Assembly: GCF_014641855.1 (NCBI RefSeq)
Contig: NZ_BMII01000028.1
Span: 1 to 64,000 of the forward strand
DNA length: 64,000 nt
Reading direction: 5' to 3'
Source: Shewanella inventionis
GTDB lineage: Bacteria; Pseudomonadota; Gammaproteobacteria; Enterobacterales; Shewanellaceae
Shown: positions 27,474 to 37,283 of the stretch, one piece after another
Position numbering within the stretch: the first letter of the stretch is position 1
How the letters are laid out: every line of letters begins with the position of its first letter
The notes under the pieces: model-generated
The model's database searches: none
Seen by the model: only the letters and a program-made list of their open reading frames with translations
Told to the model about the DNA's origin: nothing
Position numbers and translations under genes: made by a program

Positions 27474-28259
27474 TTACCAATCTTTAATAATCTCTTTGAC
27501 CATGGCAGCAGTGTTTTCGGGCTGTTCTAATGGAAACATGTGGCCGCCCTTAGGTAACGTCATTAAATCGATGTCGTTTAATTTAGCAAAACGCTTAAAA
27601 TGTTTAATTGGAAAGATAGTGGTTTTTTCACCGTAAATGAGTTTAGCGGGTACCGTTAGTTTATGTTTAAACTGAGATAAATTAGTGGGTAAGTGCCTAA
27701 AAATATCAGCTTCTACAGCGGGCGAAAAACTTAGCTCTAACCGATTATTACGCTGCACTGCACAAGATGAGGCGTAGTCTTGCAAGCAACGCGGGTCAAA
27801 ATCTTTAAACAAACTTTTCTGTGAAAAATAATCAACCAAATTTGTGTTTTCTGGCCAATGGCTTTGCCGTGTTTTTGCTTTTCCAGCCGGTGAAAGCTTG
27901 TCTATATATGGAGTTCGTTTGATAAAACTCAGTAAATGTGAAAAAGCACCGGTGACAACAGGCGGGTCTAGCATGACTAAACCGCGAAACAACTCAGGGT
28001 GTTGGCAGGCGGCAATAAATGAAATAACGCCACCAAATGAATGGCCAACACAAATGACTTTTTCATCTTGTTTCTTTATAAATTCAGCAAGTTCTGTTAC
28101 CAGATGCTGCCAGTTACTGTGAATTGGATATAAGGCATTATGGCCAAACTGATTGTGGGCAACGGTTCGGTAATCGTTTTCAAACTGATGTAAAAATGTT
28201 TTATAGCTGCCAGCAGGGAAGCCATTAGCATGCACGAGATTAATTAATGGTTTTGTCAT
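27474..28259 (-). CDS. Alpha/beta hydrolase
   Basis: A 261-aa alpha/beta hydrolase. The N-terminal HANGFPAGSY is an oxyanion-hole region, GHSFGG carries the nucleophilic serine, and GGHMFPLEQP holds the catalytic histidine. No signal peptide is seen, so it is cytoplasmic. It resembles general esterases of unknown substrate. It is separated from the crotonase operon by about 250 bases that hold a dispersed repeat copy. Confidence 0.85.
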   Translation of the reverse strand: MTKPLINLVHANGFPAGSYKTFLHQFENDYRTVAHNQFGHNALYPIHSNWQHLVTELAEFIKKQDEKVICVGHSFGGVISFIAACQHPELFRGLVMLDPPVVTGAFSHLLSFIKRTPYIDKLSPAGKAKTRQSHWPENTNLVDYFSQKSLFKDFDPRCLQDYASSCAVQRNNRLELSFSPAVEADIFRHLPTNLSQFKHKLTVPAKLIYGEKTTIFPIKHFKRFAKLNDIDLMTLPKGGHMFPLEQPENTAAMVKEIIKDW

Positions 28260-28331
28260 AATTTGCTCTAAGGGCTCAGCGTCAATTACTGTTAAAATAA
28301 TTCATCCAGTGCGGTTTACGCAAACCCATTA

Positions 28332-28508
28332 CTTATATCTATCAGAATAAAAAGTGATCATGCTTACAGGTTAATATCGCTTATAACGTCGTTAAACATG
28401 TTGAAGGTAGAACAAGGAGTACGCTGAAATTTCTACCTTATTTTAAACGATTTACACTCTATACGATTTTCATTAGGCAATCGCTGATCACTTATTTTCC
28501 TGATTGAT
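28332..28508 (-). repeat. Dispersed intergenic repeat, copy 1
   Basis: Read on the minus strand it matches the copies at 39758, 43356 and 61344, with the shared cores AGAACAA, TTCAACAT and AAGCATGATCAC. It is the most divergent of the four. It occupies most of the gap 28260-28509. No transposase is encoded. Confidence 0.6.
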
Positions 28509-28509
28509 A

Positions 28510-29364
28510 TTAGAATATTTTTACAGGGTCGATGGGTGTTAACTCTTCAAATTCAGGAGCGCGATTTTGCGCCTTAGCATTAAAGACTTCCATCATGTCA
28601 TTTTGCGGTTGAAACATACCGCTTTGCCAAACCGACATATATTGTAGACTGTCGGCGACACTGTGATCGCGGGCATAATTAATCATTTCTTTACAGCCGG
28701 TAACCGCCAGCGGCGAGCGCGCCGCAATCTCTTTTGCAATATCAAATACCGCAGCAAGCATTGTTTCATGGTCTGGATACACCTGATTAACTAAGCCTGA
28801 ATCTTTAGCCTCAGCAGCGGTCATTCTGCGGCCTGTGAAGGCTAACTCTTTCACTAAGCCCATGGAAATTAATTTGGGTAAACGTTGTAAGGTACCGACA
28901 TCTGCTGTCATACCGAGTTTGGTTTCTTCGATGCTAAAAAATGCATCATGAGTGCAGTAGCGGCAATCAGCGGCGCTGATCATGTCAAGCGCACCACCAA
29001 TACAACCACCATGAATGGCCATGAGTACCGGCATTCGGGCAGTTTCAAGTACAGTAAAGCAATCTTGAAGTTTAAGGACTAAACGGCGTAAATGATCGTG
29101 CTTGCGGCCCAATTCAATAGTGTTATCAGCGCCTGTGGCTGTAAACACGCCTAAGTCCATGCCGGCGCAAAAATGCTTACCAGTAGATGAAATCACAATG
29201 GCACGCGCTGCAGATTGATTGTTGATGTCATGTATGACACTAGGAAATTCATGCCAAAAGTCGACATTCATTGAATTCAATTCATTTGGTCGATTCAGCA
29301 CAATGTGAGCCACTTTGTCGGTAATGTCGACCGTTAAGGTTTGGTAGGTTTTGTGCGATAGCAT
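28510..29364 (-). CDS. Crotonase resembling delta3,5-delta2,4-dienoyl-CoA isomerase
   Basis: A crotonase-fold protein of 284 aa. The oxyanion motifs are HFCAGMDLG and GGCIGGALDM. The segment EETKLGMTADVGTLQRLPK matches the ECH1 (peroxisomal/mitochondrial dienoyl-CoA isomerase) signature, including the acidic residues used in proton shuttling. It would move double bonds during breakdown of unsaturated acyl-CoAs with odd-numbered double bonds. It is the last gene of the minus-strand operon, ten bases after the other crotonase. Confidence 0.88.
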   Translation of the reverse strand: MLSHKTYQTLTVDITDKVAHIVLNRPNELNSMNVDFWHEFPSVIHDINNQSAARAIVISSTGKHFCAGMDLGVFTATGADNTIELGRKHDHLRRLVLKLQDCFTVLETARMPVLMAIHGGCIGGALDMISAADCRYCTHDAFFSIEETKLGMTADVGTLQRLPKLISMGLVKELAFTGRRMTAAEAKDSGLVNQVYPDHETMLAAVFDIAKEIAARSPLAVTGCKEMINYARDHSVADSLQYMSVWQSGMFQPQNDMMEVFNAKAQNRAPEFEELTPIDPVKIF

Positions 29365-29374
29365 CGTGATGTCC

Positions 29375-30067
29375 TTATAAATTAAGTGTGATGTGCTTAT
29401 CTTGCTCTATCGCCTCATCCAATGAGGCGAGTATCGACTGTCGCTCTTTTAATTTGGTGCCTAAATGTGCTGGCATATTAAGCGTTTGCATGTGTTTAGC
29501 CACCATATGAGCTGTGTTCATGAGTTGATCAGGCTCAACCACTTGATCAAGAAAGCCTGCTAACACGGCTTGTTCGGGGGCAAATAATTCGGCATTGATC
29601 ACCGCACGCGTTAGGTAATGTTGCGGGATGCGATTACGAGCAATTTCAATGCCTGCTTGGTGCATAGTCATGCCAATAGCCACTTCATTAAGGCCGATTT
29701 TAAAAGGACCATGACAGCCAATGCGATAGTCGCAACTGAGCATTAAAAAGGCACCTTTCGCAATCGCATGGCCAGAGCAGGCGCCAATTATCGGTGTAGG
29801 AAATGACAACATTCTGCGAGCTAATGTTGACCCCGCAGTCACAAGTGCAATGGCGGCTTCAGGGCTGTGCTTCATTGTTTTAAGATCGTAACCGCCAGAT
29901 AAAATCCCAGGTTGCCCAGTTAAAATAACCACGGCATTTTGTTGCTCAGCCTCATCTAATGCACGATTAATTTGGCTAATCACCTCAGGAGATATTGCAT
30001 TGACTTTACCGTTATTAAGGGTAATGACATGCACGTTGTTTTCGATTGTTACACTGACAAGTTCCAT
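29375..30067 (-). CDS. Crotonase/enoyl-CoA hydratase family protein
   Basis: A short crotonase of 230 aa. It has ILSGGYDLKTM and GACSGHAIAKGAFLM as the two oxyanion-hole segments. The usual pair of catalytic glutamates is not clearly present (ACSGHAIAKG, then GLNEVAIGMTM), so it may be an isomerase, hydrolase or non-hydratase member. It sits between the BASS transporter (34 bases) and the ECH1-like gene. Confidence 0.85.
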   Translation of the reverse strand: MELVSVTIENNVHVITLNNGKVNAISPEVISQINRALDEAEQQNAVVILTGQPGILSGGYDLKTMKHSPEAAIALVTAGSTLARRMLSFPTPIIGACSGHAIAKGAFLMLSCDYRIGCHGPFKIGLNEVAIGMTMHQAGIEIARNRIPQHYLTRAVINAELFAPEQAVLAGFLDQVVEPDQLMNTAHMVAKHMQTLNMPAHLGTKLKERQSILASLDEAIEQDKHITLNL

Positions 30068-30101
30068 TTTTTACCTTTGTTATTATGATGAGTTAGGCTA
30101 A

Positions 30102-31007
30102 TTATTTTGCAGTAGCACCTGCAAGCTGTTTCGATTTTACATACTTAGAATTTAACATACCCGCTAGAATCCCTGCGGTAAAGAACATTGTGAGAGTGTA
30201 TATTGCTGGCGTAAAAGACATTTTGTAATTACCTAACAATGTTAACGCCATAAACATTGATAAGGTGCTGTTTTGTAAGCCACATTCTATTGTTATTGAT
30301 GTTCTTTGTGCAAAGTTAAGCCCAAACCATTTACTTGAGTAATAACCCAACAGCATGGTTGATAAATTAAGAATAATCGACACTGGACCTGCGGCTATTA
30401 GTGCAGGGATAACAATATCTTGTTGGATATAAGTAAGAAAAATCATCAACAAGGTTAAAAACAAAATACCAAATCTAGATACATGAACCTGAGTGCTTGC
30501 AGCAAGGTTAGGGGCAAAGCGTCTTATTAACATCCCTATACAAATGGGCACTATGGTGAGCTTCATTAAACTTATCATGGTCGCAATAATGGGTAATTTA
30601 AACTCACTGCCAGCACCCATAAAATGAATTAGAGAATAATTAAGCACCACAGGAATGGTAAATACGGTAATTAAACTGGCCACCGCTGTCATAGTAACCG
30701 ATAGCGCTACATCGGCTTTGGCTAAATGTGAAAACATATTGGAGGTGGTGCCACCAGGACACAAGGCTAACAACATCACACCTACAGCATACTCAGGCTC
30801 TAACGGCATGATATTGGCCAAGGCAAAACCAATAATGGGTAGCAGAATTAATTGATTTGTGAGCCCTATTGCTGCCGCTTTAGGGTATTTAAAAACTCGT
30901 TTAAAATCATTTACGACCAGTGATAGACCCATACCCATCATAATCAAAAAAATACACACTGGGATAATTTGAGTATTCACTAAGGTAATCAATTGCATAT
31001 TGTCCAT
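30102..31007 (-). CDS. Bile acid:sodium symporter (BASS) family transporter
   Basis: A 301-aa membrane protein with about nine or ten hydrophobic segments and the family stretch LLALCPGGTTSNMFSHLAKADVALS. BASS proteins import organic acids, including bile acids, pantoate and pyruvate, with sodium. Within this operon of acyl-CoA enzymes, it is the likely inner-membrane importer of the pathway's acid substrate. The substrate cannot be read from sequence. Confidence 0.9.
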   Translation of the reverse strand: MDNMQLITLVNTQIIPVCIFLIMMGMGLSLVVNDFKRVFKYPKAAAIGLTNQLILLPIIGFALANIMPLEPEYAVGVMLLALCPGGTTSNMFSHLAKADVALSVTMTAVASLITVFTIPVVLNYSLIHFMGAGSEFKLPIIATMISLMKLTIVPICIGMLIRRFAPNLAASTQVHVSRFGILFLTLLMIFLTYIQQDIVIPALIAAGPVSIILNLSTMLLGYYSSKWFGLNFAQRTSITIECGLQNSTLSMFMALTLLGNYKMSFTPAIYTLTMFFTAGILAGMLNSKYVKSKQLAGATAK

Positions 31008-31067
31008 AATAACCTCTTAAAATAGGTAATGTGCTTAAGGTAAACATCCATTGTTAAGCAACATAAG

Positions 31068-32198
31068 TTAGCCATTTGGGTGAACAACGATGCCGACAGA
31101 TGCATTGGCTTGTCCGGCAAGTACCGCTTGGTATGCAGGATCTATTGCTTCAAAATCATTAATGTGTGCAATCGAAATGCTGTTTTTACAAAAATCGATA
31201 TAACCTAATAATGCCGTGTTAATGAGTGTCATTGTGGCCGTTGCGCCATGTTCTTTGCTGCGTTTGGCAAGCTGCGAGGGCGCAAAGAAAAAACTCGGGA
31301 CAGGACCAGGAAGAAGGGTGTTGTTGTCATTGATGTCAATGTCTTGATGATGAGTTAGGCCAATGCGACAAGAGTATTTAAGTTGCTCGCTAAAGTGATG
31401 ATGGATCAAAGCCAGTGTGGTTTTGCTGCCCGCCATATCCACTAAAATGGTCGCGGCAGTGTCTAATTGGCTCACTTGGTCATAACTAATCACCTTGTCA
31501 TAACAGCCCAACGAGGCAACAAACGCTTTATTTTCATTTGATGTCACGCCAATAACTGGCCTTTGTGCTTGCTGCTTAATGCAAAAGGCAAGGGCGATAC
31601 TGGTTTTACTTGAAGCGCTGGTAATTAGGTATTGCTCAGCACCAAAATACTGATTGTCGCTCATGTAATCATTGATTAACCATGAGGTAGTAAACAGGCC
31701 TCTCAGTAAAATGTCATAGTCTTCGTTTTGGGGCAGATAAAAAGGATTAGCATTTACACGATCAAATCGGCTGTATAAAGGGGATAATCCCTCTCGGCAT
31801 GGGCTAATATCACTGAAGCTATTTTGTGAGACATTGCCAGCCACAATCATAAAATGGCTCGCCATTGGCATGAAACCCCAAACTCGCTCACCCACCAATA
31901 TTTGATCATTTTTAGATTTAATCACTTCGGCATAGCCCATAACAGGCAATCGCCCCCAATGAACGGGATCGGTAGAGGGGAAAAATCGCCAATACCCTAA
32001 TGAATCGCCCATAATGCCGTAGCTGATGTTGTTAGCTGTTAATGCAAATTTATCTACCCGTAATAACACATCGTTATGAGCCATGGGCGCCGTAAACGCG
32101 AGTGGGTTTACGCGGGTGTTTTGTAAGCTATGTTTATTGACTTCAAATACGGTTGCACTTTTTGGTATCGCATCATGCGAAGCTTCATCGGTTGTCAT
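31068..32198 (-). CDS. DUF2855 family protein
   Basis: A 376-aa protein of a family with no assigned function. The first part (DNDVLLRVDKFALTANNISY-like segment near 45-65) resembles the GroES-like domain of medium-chain reductases, and the middle part has short Gly/Ala-rich stretches that fit a degraded Rossmann domain. No zinc ligands are obvious. It lies 21 bases after the alpha/beta hydrolase gene and 60 before the transporter, so it belongs to the operon and probably acts on a pathway intermediate. Confidence 0.8.
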   Translation of the reverse strand: MTTDEASHDAIPKSATVFEVNKHSLQNTRVNPLAFTAPMAHNDVLLRVDKFALTANNISYGIMGDSLGYWRFFPSTDPVHWGRLPVMGYAEVIKSKNDQILVGERVWGFMPMASHFMIVAGNVSQNSFSDISPCREGLSPLYSRFDRVNANPFYLPQNEDYDILLRGLFTTSWLINDYMSDNQYFGAEQYLITSASSKTSIALAFCIKQQAQRPVIGVTSNENKAFVASLGCYDKVISYDQVSQLDTAATILVDMAGSKTTLALIHHHFSEQLKYSCRIGLTHHQDIDINDNNTLLPGPVPSFFFAPSQLAKRSKEHGATATMTLINTALLGYIDFCKNSISIAHINDFEAIDPAYQAVLAGQANASVGIVVHPNG

Positions 32199-32219
32199 GC
32201 TATATCGCCTTTTTGGTTT

Positions 32220-33167
32220 TTATTGTAATGACGTTAAAAATTCACTGATCGCGTTATTAACCTCGTTTGGCCGCTCATGTTGGATCCAGTGGCTTGTATT
32301 AGAAAATCGTTTGATGGTGCAATCTGTTACGTAATCAGTTAATCCATCTAAGTTTTCATTTACAAAGGCTAAATCTTGCTCGCCCCAAAGCACTAGCGTG
32401 GGAATATTAATGCGAATATTGGGGATTTTTAGGGCCGAAACCGGTTTAACCTGATGACTTAACCTAGTATCGCCGTGGCCTACATTATCGTTTGTGTCAT
32501 CATGGGCCAGTTGTGGCATGGCGCGATAATATTGCAACATGCCATTTATCGCCCCTGGCTGTTGCCAAACCTGGCGATACGAGGCTAATAACTCATCTGT
32601 AAACAGAGCAGGTAACTGGCTTTGCATCAATTTATCGACCAAGTATTGGTAGTTATTTTGGCTGAGTAGGCTATTTGCCCCAGAAGATATCAGTTGATGA
32701 ATATAAGCACTTTTAGCTCGCTGATTTGGATTATTAATCATTTCACGGGTAAAGGTGCTAGGGTGCGCAGCATTTAAGATAACTAGTCGACTTAATAACG
32801 AGGCGTTAAATGCGGCTAATGGCCAAGCAATGGCGCCGCCCCAATCGTGGGCAACTAAAGTGACTGGCTTATGTGGGCTAATGGCACTAATCAATTTTGC
32901 AATAAATGCGATAAGCTTGGGTACAGTGTAAAACTCAAGATCTGTAGGTTTATCGCTGAGGTTATACCCAGGTAAATCGGGCGCGATGACTCGATAATTA
33001 GGGGCAAAAAATTCAAGTTGTTTATGCCAAGTACCCCAAAACTCAGGAAAACCATGTAAAAATACTAAGGTTTCAACCTGAGTTGGCTTACCCATTGGCA
33101 CAGACTCAACATAATGAATATTAGTGTGTTCTATATTGATATAATGATGGGTGAGTGTCATTGGCAT
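32220..33167 (-). CDS. Alpha/beta hydrolase, epoxide hydrolase/haloalkane dehalogenase type
   Basis: A 315-aa hydrolase with HGFPEFWGTW as the oxyanion region, HDWGG (Asp108 as nucleophile) and the histidine of SHWIQHERP. An Asp nucleophile points to epoxide hydrolase or dehalogenase chemistry rather than a serine esterase. It has no signal peptide. It lies 27 bases after the nitroreductase gene. Confidence 0.85.
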   Translation of the reverse strand: MPMTLTHHYINIEHTNIHYVESVPMGKPTQVETLVFLHGFPEFWGTWHKQLEFFAPNYRVIAPDLPGYNLSDKPTDLEFYTVPKLIAFIAKLISAISPHKPVTLVAHDWGGAIAWPLAAFNASLLSRLVILNAAHPSTFTREMINNPNQRAKSAYIHQLISSGANSLLSQNNYQYLVDKLMQSQLPALFTDELLASYRQVWQQPGAINGMLQYYRAMPQLAHDDTNDNVGHGDTRLSHQVKPVSALKIPNIRINIPTLVLWGEQDLAFVNENLDGLTDYVTDCTIKRFSNTSHWIQHERPNEVNNAISEFLTSLQ

Positions 33168-33194
33168 TCTCAGTATCGCAGGTGTTCGATTGCG

Positions 33195-33857
33195 TTAGTC
33201 AAAAAAGGCAACAGCGTTATCGAGTGACTCTCGCTCAGTGCGAGTTTGATTAACCGGTGCGTTTTCATCGGCATAACCAAACGACATACCAAATAAAATT
33301 CCACGCTCTTCTGGTAGGGCTAAAATTTCACGAACAGGATCAGGGAATTGCCCCAGCGCGCCTTGCATGCAATTTGCTACGCCGTGCTCTGCCATAACTA
33401 ATGACAATGTTTGCGCATAGATGCCTAAATCTACTGCGCCCATAATGTCTAAGTATTTATCCATAGTAAAAAACACCGCATGTGGCGCATCAAAAAACTG
33501 CCAATTACGTACCATCGCCATTTGACGGGCTTTTTTGTCTTCACGAGCGATACCTACCGAGCTATAAAGCGCATTAGCTGAGCCAAATTGACGGTCGCGG
33601 TGCACCCCTTGATATTGTGGCAACCAATTAAAATCGGGGTTAGGTGTGGCGCCGCTCATTAAGGTTTCGATAAATTTGGCTTTTAATTTGTCTTTAGTTG
33701 CCCCCGATACCACGCACGTTTGCCAGGGTTGCACGTTACAGTTTGAGGGGGAAAGTTGCGCACTAGAAAAGATTTGTTTGAGCACATTTTCTGGTACAGG
33801 TTTAGGCTGAAAGGCACGAACGGAATAGCGATTTTTTAAGATTGATTCTATAGACAT
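33195..33857 (-). CDS. Nitroreductase family protein
   Basis: An FMN-dependent nitroreductase-fold protein of 220 aa. It has the N-terminal RYSVRAF and SPSNCNVQPWQT, typical of the flavin-binding region, and a C-terminal MSFGYADENAPVN. Such enzymes use NAD(P)H to reduce nitro groups, quinones or enones. It is first in the minus-strand operon of the island, after a stem-loop at 33918-33950. Confidence 0.88.
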   Translation of the reverse strand: MSIESILKNRYSVRAFQPKPVPENVLKQIFSSAQLSPSNCNVQPWQTCVVSGATKDKLKAKFIETLMSGATPNPDFNWLPQYQGVHRDRQFGSANALYSSVGIAREDKKARQMAMVRNWQFFDAPHAVFFTMDKYLDIMGAVDLGIYAQTLSLVMAEHGVANCMQGALGQFPDPVREILALPEERGILFGMSFGYADENAPVNQTRTERESLDNAVAFFD

Positions 33858-33917
33858 AGTGACGACTCTTATTGTTATTCATCAGGCTACACCTGATGTT
33901 GAGAATGTAAATCAAGC

Positions 33918-33950
33918 AGTAACGCCAGCAATCTACTGCCTGGCGTTACT
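33918..33950 (-). terminator. Stem-loop after the TonB receptor gene
   Basis: AGTAACGCCAG pairs perfectly with CTGGCGTTACT around 11 bases, 11 bases beyond the receptor stop codon. The following bases on the minus strand (GCTTGATTT) give a weak U-tract. Confidence 0.55.
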
Positions 33951-35151
33951 ATTGTGGTGATTAAAATTGGTACGACACGTTTGCACCAAAAGTACGTGGT
34001 TGATTAGGGTAGCCGTTAAAGCTGCCAGACTGGATTGGTGGTGGGAAAGCCGACAATAAATACTCGTCATTGGTTAAGTTACGTACCCAAAGCTGAACAC
34101 TCACACCATTATCAAAGGCAAGCCCTGTACTGGCATTAACGGAATTGACTTCACGCGTTAATGACTCTGGTGTGTTTTCAGCCACTTTAACGTCGCTTTC
34201 ATATAAATAATCAGCACGTACATAACCATCTGCGCCGTTAAATACCTCAAAGTTATACACCACTCCAGCAGTAATACTCACTTCATGAATACCTGCAGGT
34301 TTTTCACCAGACAAGTCTGTAGGGCCGTCTATACCTGATGCGCCTTCAAACGAATCGTAAATAGGATCAAGGAAGGTGCCTGCTAATGTAAATGACCAGT
34401 CATCGGTTAAGTTGTAATTTGAATCAAATTCAAATCCTTGGGTACTTTGCTTACCTGCATTAGCCAGTACATAGCCGGTGCCGATAAAGATTGATGATTG
34501 AAAACCTTCAATGGTTTGGTCAAAAATCGTGGCATTAAACGAGCCGTTTTCAAATTGGGTTTTAATACCAATTTCATACACCATGGCTTCTTCAGGAGAG
34601 GCATAGCGGCCACCGTAAACTTGATTGGGTTCTTCAATGCCTGCTGTGGCGAGTGCGGCTTGATCGGCAGCAAATGGGCTAGAGTATCGCGATAAGTTCC
34701 ACGATGAAGCCTTAAACCCTGTTGCGGCAGTAGCAAACACGTTAATGTTGTCGTTAATTTCGTAAGATAAACGCAACGACCAAGTGGTTTTACTGTCATC
34801 GGTTTTGTTGTCTTCAACGCCATTTGGTAAACCTAACATGGGCGGTAAAAACTGTAAGCTTTTTAATGTAGGTACAGCCGGCGCTAAAGTGGGAATACTG
34901 CCAATAGGCACACCAAATAGCGTAGACTCAGTGTCTAAGTCTAAAGATGAAAATACATCGGTGTTATTTTGCGAAATCGTGATTTCTTTTTGGTCGTTGG
35001 TATAGCTCACTCCAAAAATAGCGGTAAATTGATCTGTAATGTGATAATCAAAACTGGCGAATAATGAGTAGGCATCATTGTCTTGTTCAAAGTCTGAACT
35101 CACCGCAGATGTATTAGGGCTTGTTGATCTTTCGTGATGGATTATTAGACA

Positions 35152-35209
35152 GCATGATGGGCTGGTATAATTACTTTCGCCAAAAACTAACCATGACAAC
35201 CCATCATGC
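35152..35209 (+). promoter_or_regulatory. IS promoter and start-codon inverted repeat
   Basis: An extended -10 (TGGTATAAT, hexamer at 35166-35171) gives a start point near 35178. GCATGATGGG (35152-35161) pairs with CCCATCATGC (35200-35209), which covers the transposase ATG at 35206. Transcripts from the IS promoter lack the left arm; read-through transcripts would contain both and could hide the start codon. Confidence 0.55.
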
Positions 35210-35967
35210 CAAGAACAATGTTAACAGACGAGTACTGGTCAAAGCTAATCAGATTGATGCTTAAAACGGGCCGCGTATATGACAAGCCCGAACACAGAAA
35301 TACTTTCGAAGGCATTTTGTATCGGATGCGGGTCGGTTGCCCTTGGCGCGATGTGCCAGAAGCTTTTGGAGATTGGAGCGCCATCTACCGGCGTTTTAAC
35401 CTGTGGTCTAAAAAAGGCATTCTAATGCAGCTATTCGCAGAGTTAAGGCAATTGGCTGATTTAGAGTGGGAATTTATAGACGGCAGCATCGTCAAAGCGC
35501 ATCAGCATGCGACAGGTGCTCGCTCAGAAGATAAAGAAGCGATTGGGAAAAGTCGTGGTGGTAACACGACGAAAATCCATATGGCAGTGGATAGTTGCGG
35601 CTTGCCAATAGATTTTATTGTGACAGGCGGTGAGGTTCATGACAGTAAAGCTGCCATAGAGTTACTAAAACAGCTGCCTGATGCCGAACACGTTATCGCT
35701 GACCGGGGCTATGATAGCGAGAAGATACGAGAGCAGATCCGAGAGAAAAAGGGCGTCCCTAACATACCGCGCAAGCGTAATTCGAAGATTGGGAATGGCG
35801 ATATTGACTGGTGTCTGTACAAATATCGCCATCTGGTTGAGAACGTGTTTGCCAGGCTAAAACATTACCGCTCAGTAGCAACAAGGTATGATAAATTAGC
35901 CCGGAATTATGCAAGTACACTGGCCTTGGCTTGCTGCCTTATATGGCTGCCAATGTGGGTTGGCTGA
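35206..35967 (+). CDS. IS5-family transposase
   Basis: A single-frame transposase of 253 aa with the DDE residues in context: FIDGSIVKAHQ (first Asp), IADRGYDSEKIR (second Asp) and VENVFARLKHYR (Glu). No frameshift is seen. MPRTMLTDEYWSKL is the standard N-terminus of the group. It looks active. Later ATG at 35218 is an alternative start. Confidence 0.92.
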   Translation: MPRTMLTDEYWSKLIRLMLKTGRVYDKPEHRNTFEGILYRMRVGCPWRDVPEAFGDWSAIYRRFNLWSKKGILMQLFAELRQLADLEWEFIDGSIVKAHQHATGARSEDKEAIGKSRGGNTTKIHMAVDSCGLPIDFIVTGGEVHDSKAAIELLKQLPDAEHVIADRGYDSEKIREQIREKKGVPNIPRKRNSKIGNGDIDWCLYKYRHLVENVFARLKHYRSVATRYDKLARNYASTLALACCLIWLPMWVG

Positions 35968-37283
35968 ATTATGAACAGCAAAGATCAACAGGCCCTAGAA
36001 AAGAAAGTACCTTGATCTAAGCCATAAACCCCTTCAACGCCACTGAGTAATCCTGCAGCGCCACCAGCCGCCATTAACATATCAAAATAGTTTCTGATAT
36101 CGTCGCCATAGTACAAAGTGTCACCTGTGGTTACTTCCTCATGAAAAAGGTAAGCACCGAACATCCATTCTAGGGTGCGATCACCCGTAGATGTTAGACG
36201 AAACTCTTGTGTCATGGTGTCAATATCTGTGTATCCACCTTCAGTGAGAATATCTAGAGTGGTGTAATCAACATCGTTCATAAAGTCAGATTCGTTGTTA
36301 CGTATCGCACTGATTGAAGTAAATGAATACCCATCAAAATCGATATCGAGCTGCAACGACACGCCACCGTCTTTAACGTTGTTGATGGGGTCTGAATTTA
36401 AAGCCGATTGATAGGCAAATGAACTGGATTCATCGATGTCTGTGCCGCCCAGCGCGCGAACAACAGCAGTGGTTGGGCCGTTTACAGAGTTCTCGACGGT
36501 ACAGCAGGCCTCTTCAATTTCGCTGTAATCAGCAATTAAGCGTAATTTAACCGCGTCTGTGGGCTCAAACAGGGCTTGACCGCGTACATTCCAACGATCT
36601 TTGTCGTTAACATCATCTAATCCAGAAACCGACTCGGTATAACCGTCACGAGTATTAAAACCACCCGATACACTAAAGGCTAAATTATCTGTAATGCCAT
36701 TGGTGTAATAACCTTTCATCACTCTTTGATTAAAGTTGCCAATACCTGCTTCAATTTTACCTTCTTGATAATAAGCTGGCTCACGGGTTGTCACACTTAT
36801 CACACCCGCAGAAGCATTTTTACCAAACAGAGTACTTTGCGGACCACTTAATACTTCGACTTGCTGAAGTCTTGGTAAATCACCTATTTGAGCCGCAGCA
36901 CGCGAGCGATAAACACCGTCAACAAATACCCCAACAGAGGGTTCAATCCCGGTATTGTTAGTCCCGTTACCAAAACCACGAATGGCAAAGTTGGTATTGG
37001 TTGAGCGTTGTAATGGAGTGACTCGCAGCGTAGGAACTAAAGTTTGTAGATCGTCAATGTCCATCACCTTTGCCTGATCAATGGCTTTACTGCTGACCAC
37101 AGTGACTGCCACGGGCGTTTCTTGTAAACCCTTAGGTCTTTTAGACGCTGTAACGACAATACGTTCCATATCTTCATCTTGCTTGACGGGTTTTGCATCA
37201 TCTGCATAAGCGGCTGTACTGAGTACACCTAGTACCGCAAATGAGACGATAGAGTACTTGAAAATTTGTGATTTATTATTCAT

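Larger units (their letters stand above)
35117..35995 (+). mobile_element. IS5-family insertion sequence, IS427-like group
   Basis: An 879-bp element. The ends are GGGCTTGTTGATCTTT (35117-35132) and, inverted, GGGCCTGTTGATCTTT (35980-35995), one mismatch in 16. The flanks are TA on both sides (35115-35116 and 35996-35997), a 2-bp target duplication typical of this group. It carries one intact transposase gene. It sits inside the TonB receptor gene in the opposite direction. Confidence 0.93.
33961..37283 (-). pseudogene. TonB-dependent receptor split by an IS5-family insertion
   Basis: The N-terminal part (35998-37283) has a signal peptide ending YADD, a TonB box-like ERIVVTASKRP, and a plug domain. 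The C-terminal part (33961-35116) has late beta-barrel strands and ends in the typical Phe (SYQF). Removing 35117-35995 and one TA copy gives a continuous frame of 813 codons: FFSN joins TSAVSSDFEQ. In the present state the N-terminal piece gains four alien residues (RAC after FFS) and stops. A working barrel is not expected. It was likely the outer-membrane importer for the island's hydrophobic substrate. Confidence 0.9.

Noticed and set aside
29276..29292. A further match to the operator motif (ATTCATTTGGTCG)
   Set aside because: It lies within the crotonase coding sequence, encoding the conserved LNRPNELNSMN segment, and lacks the leading CT. Chance is the better explanation.
34407..34823. 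A 138-codon minus frame within the receptor barrel
   Set aside because: It is an alternative reading of the receptor's C-terminal part; the outer-membrane barrel frame is the one that ends in Phe and rejoins across the IS.
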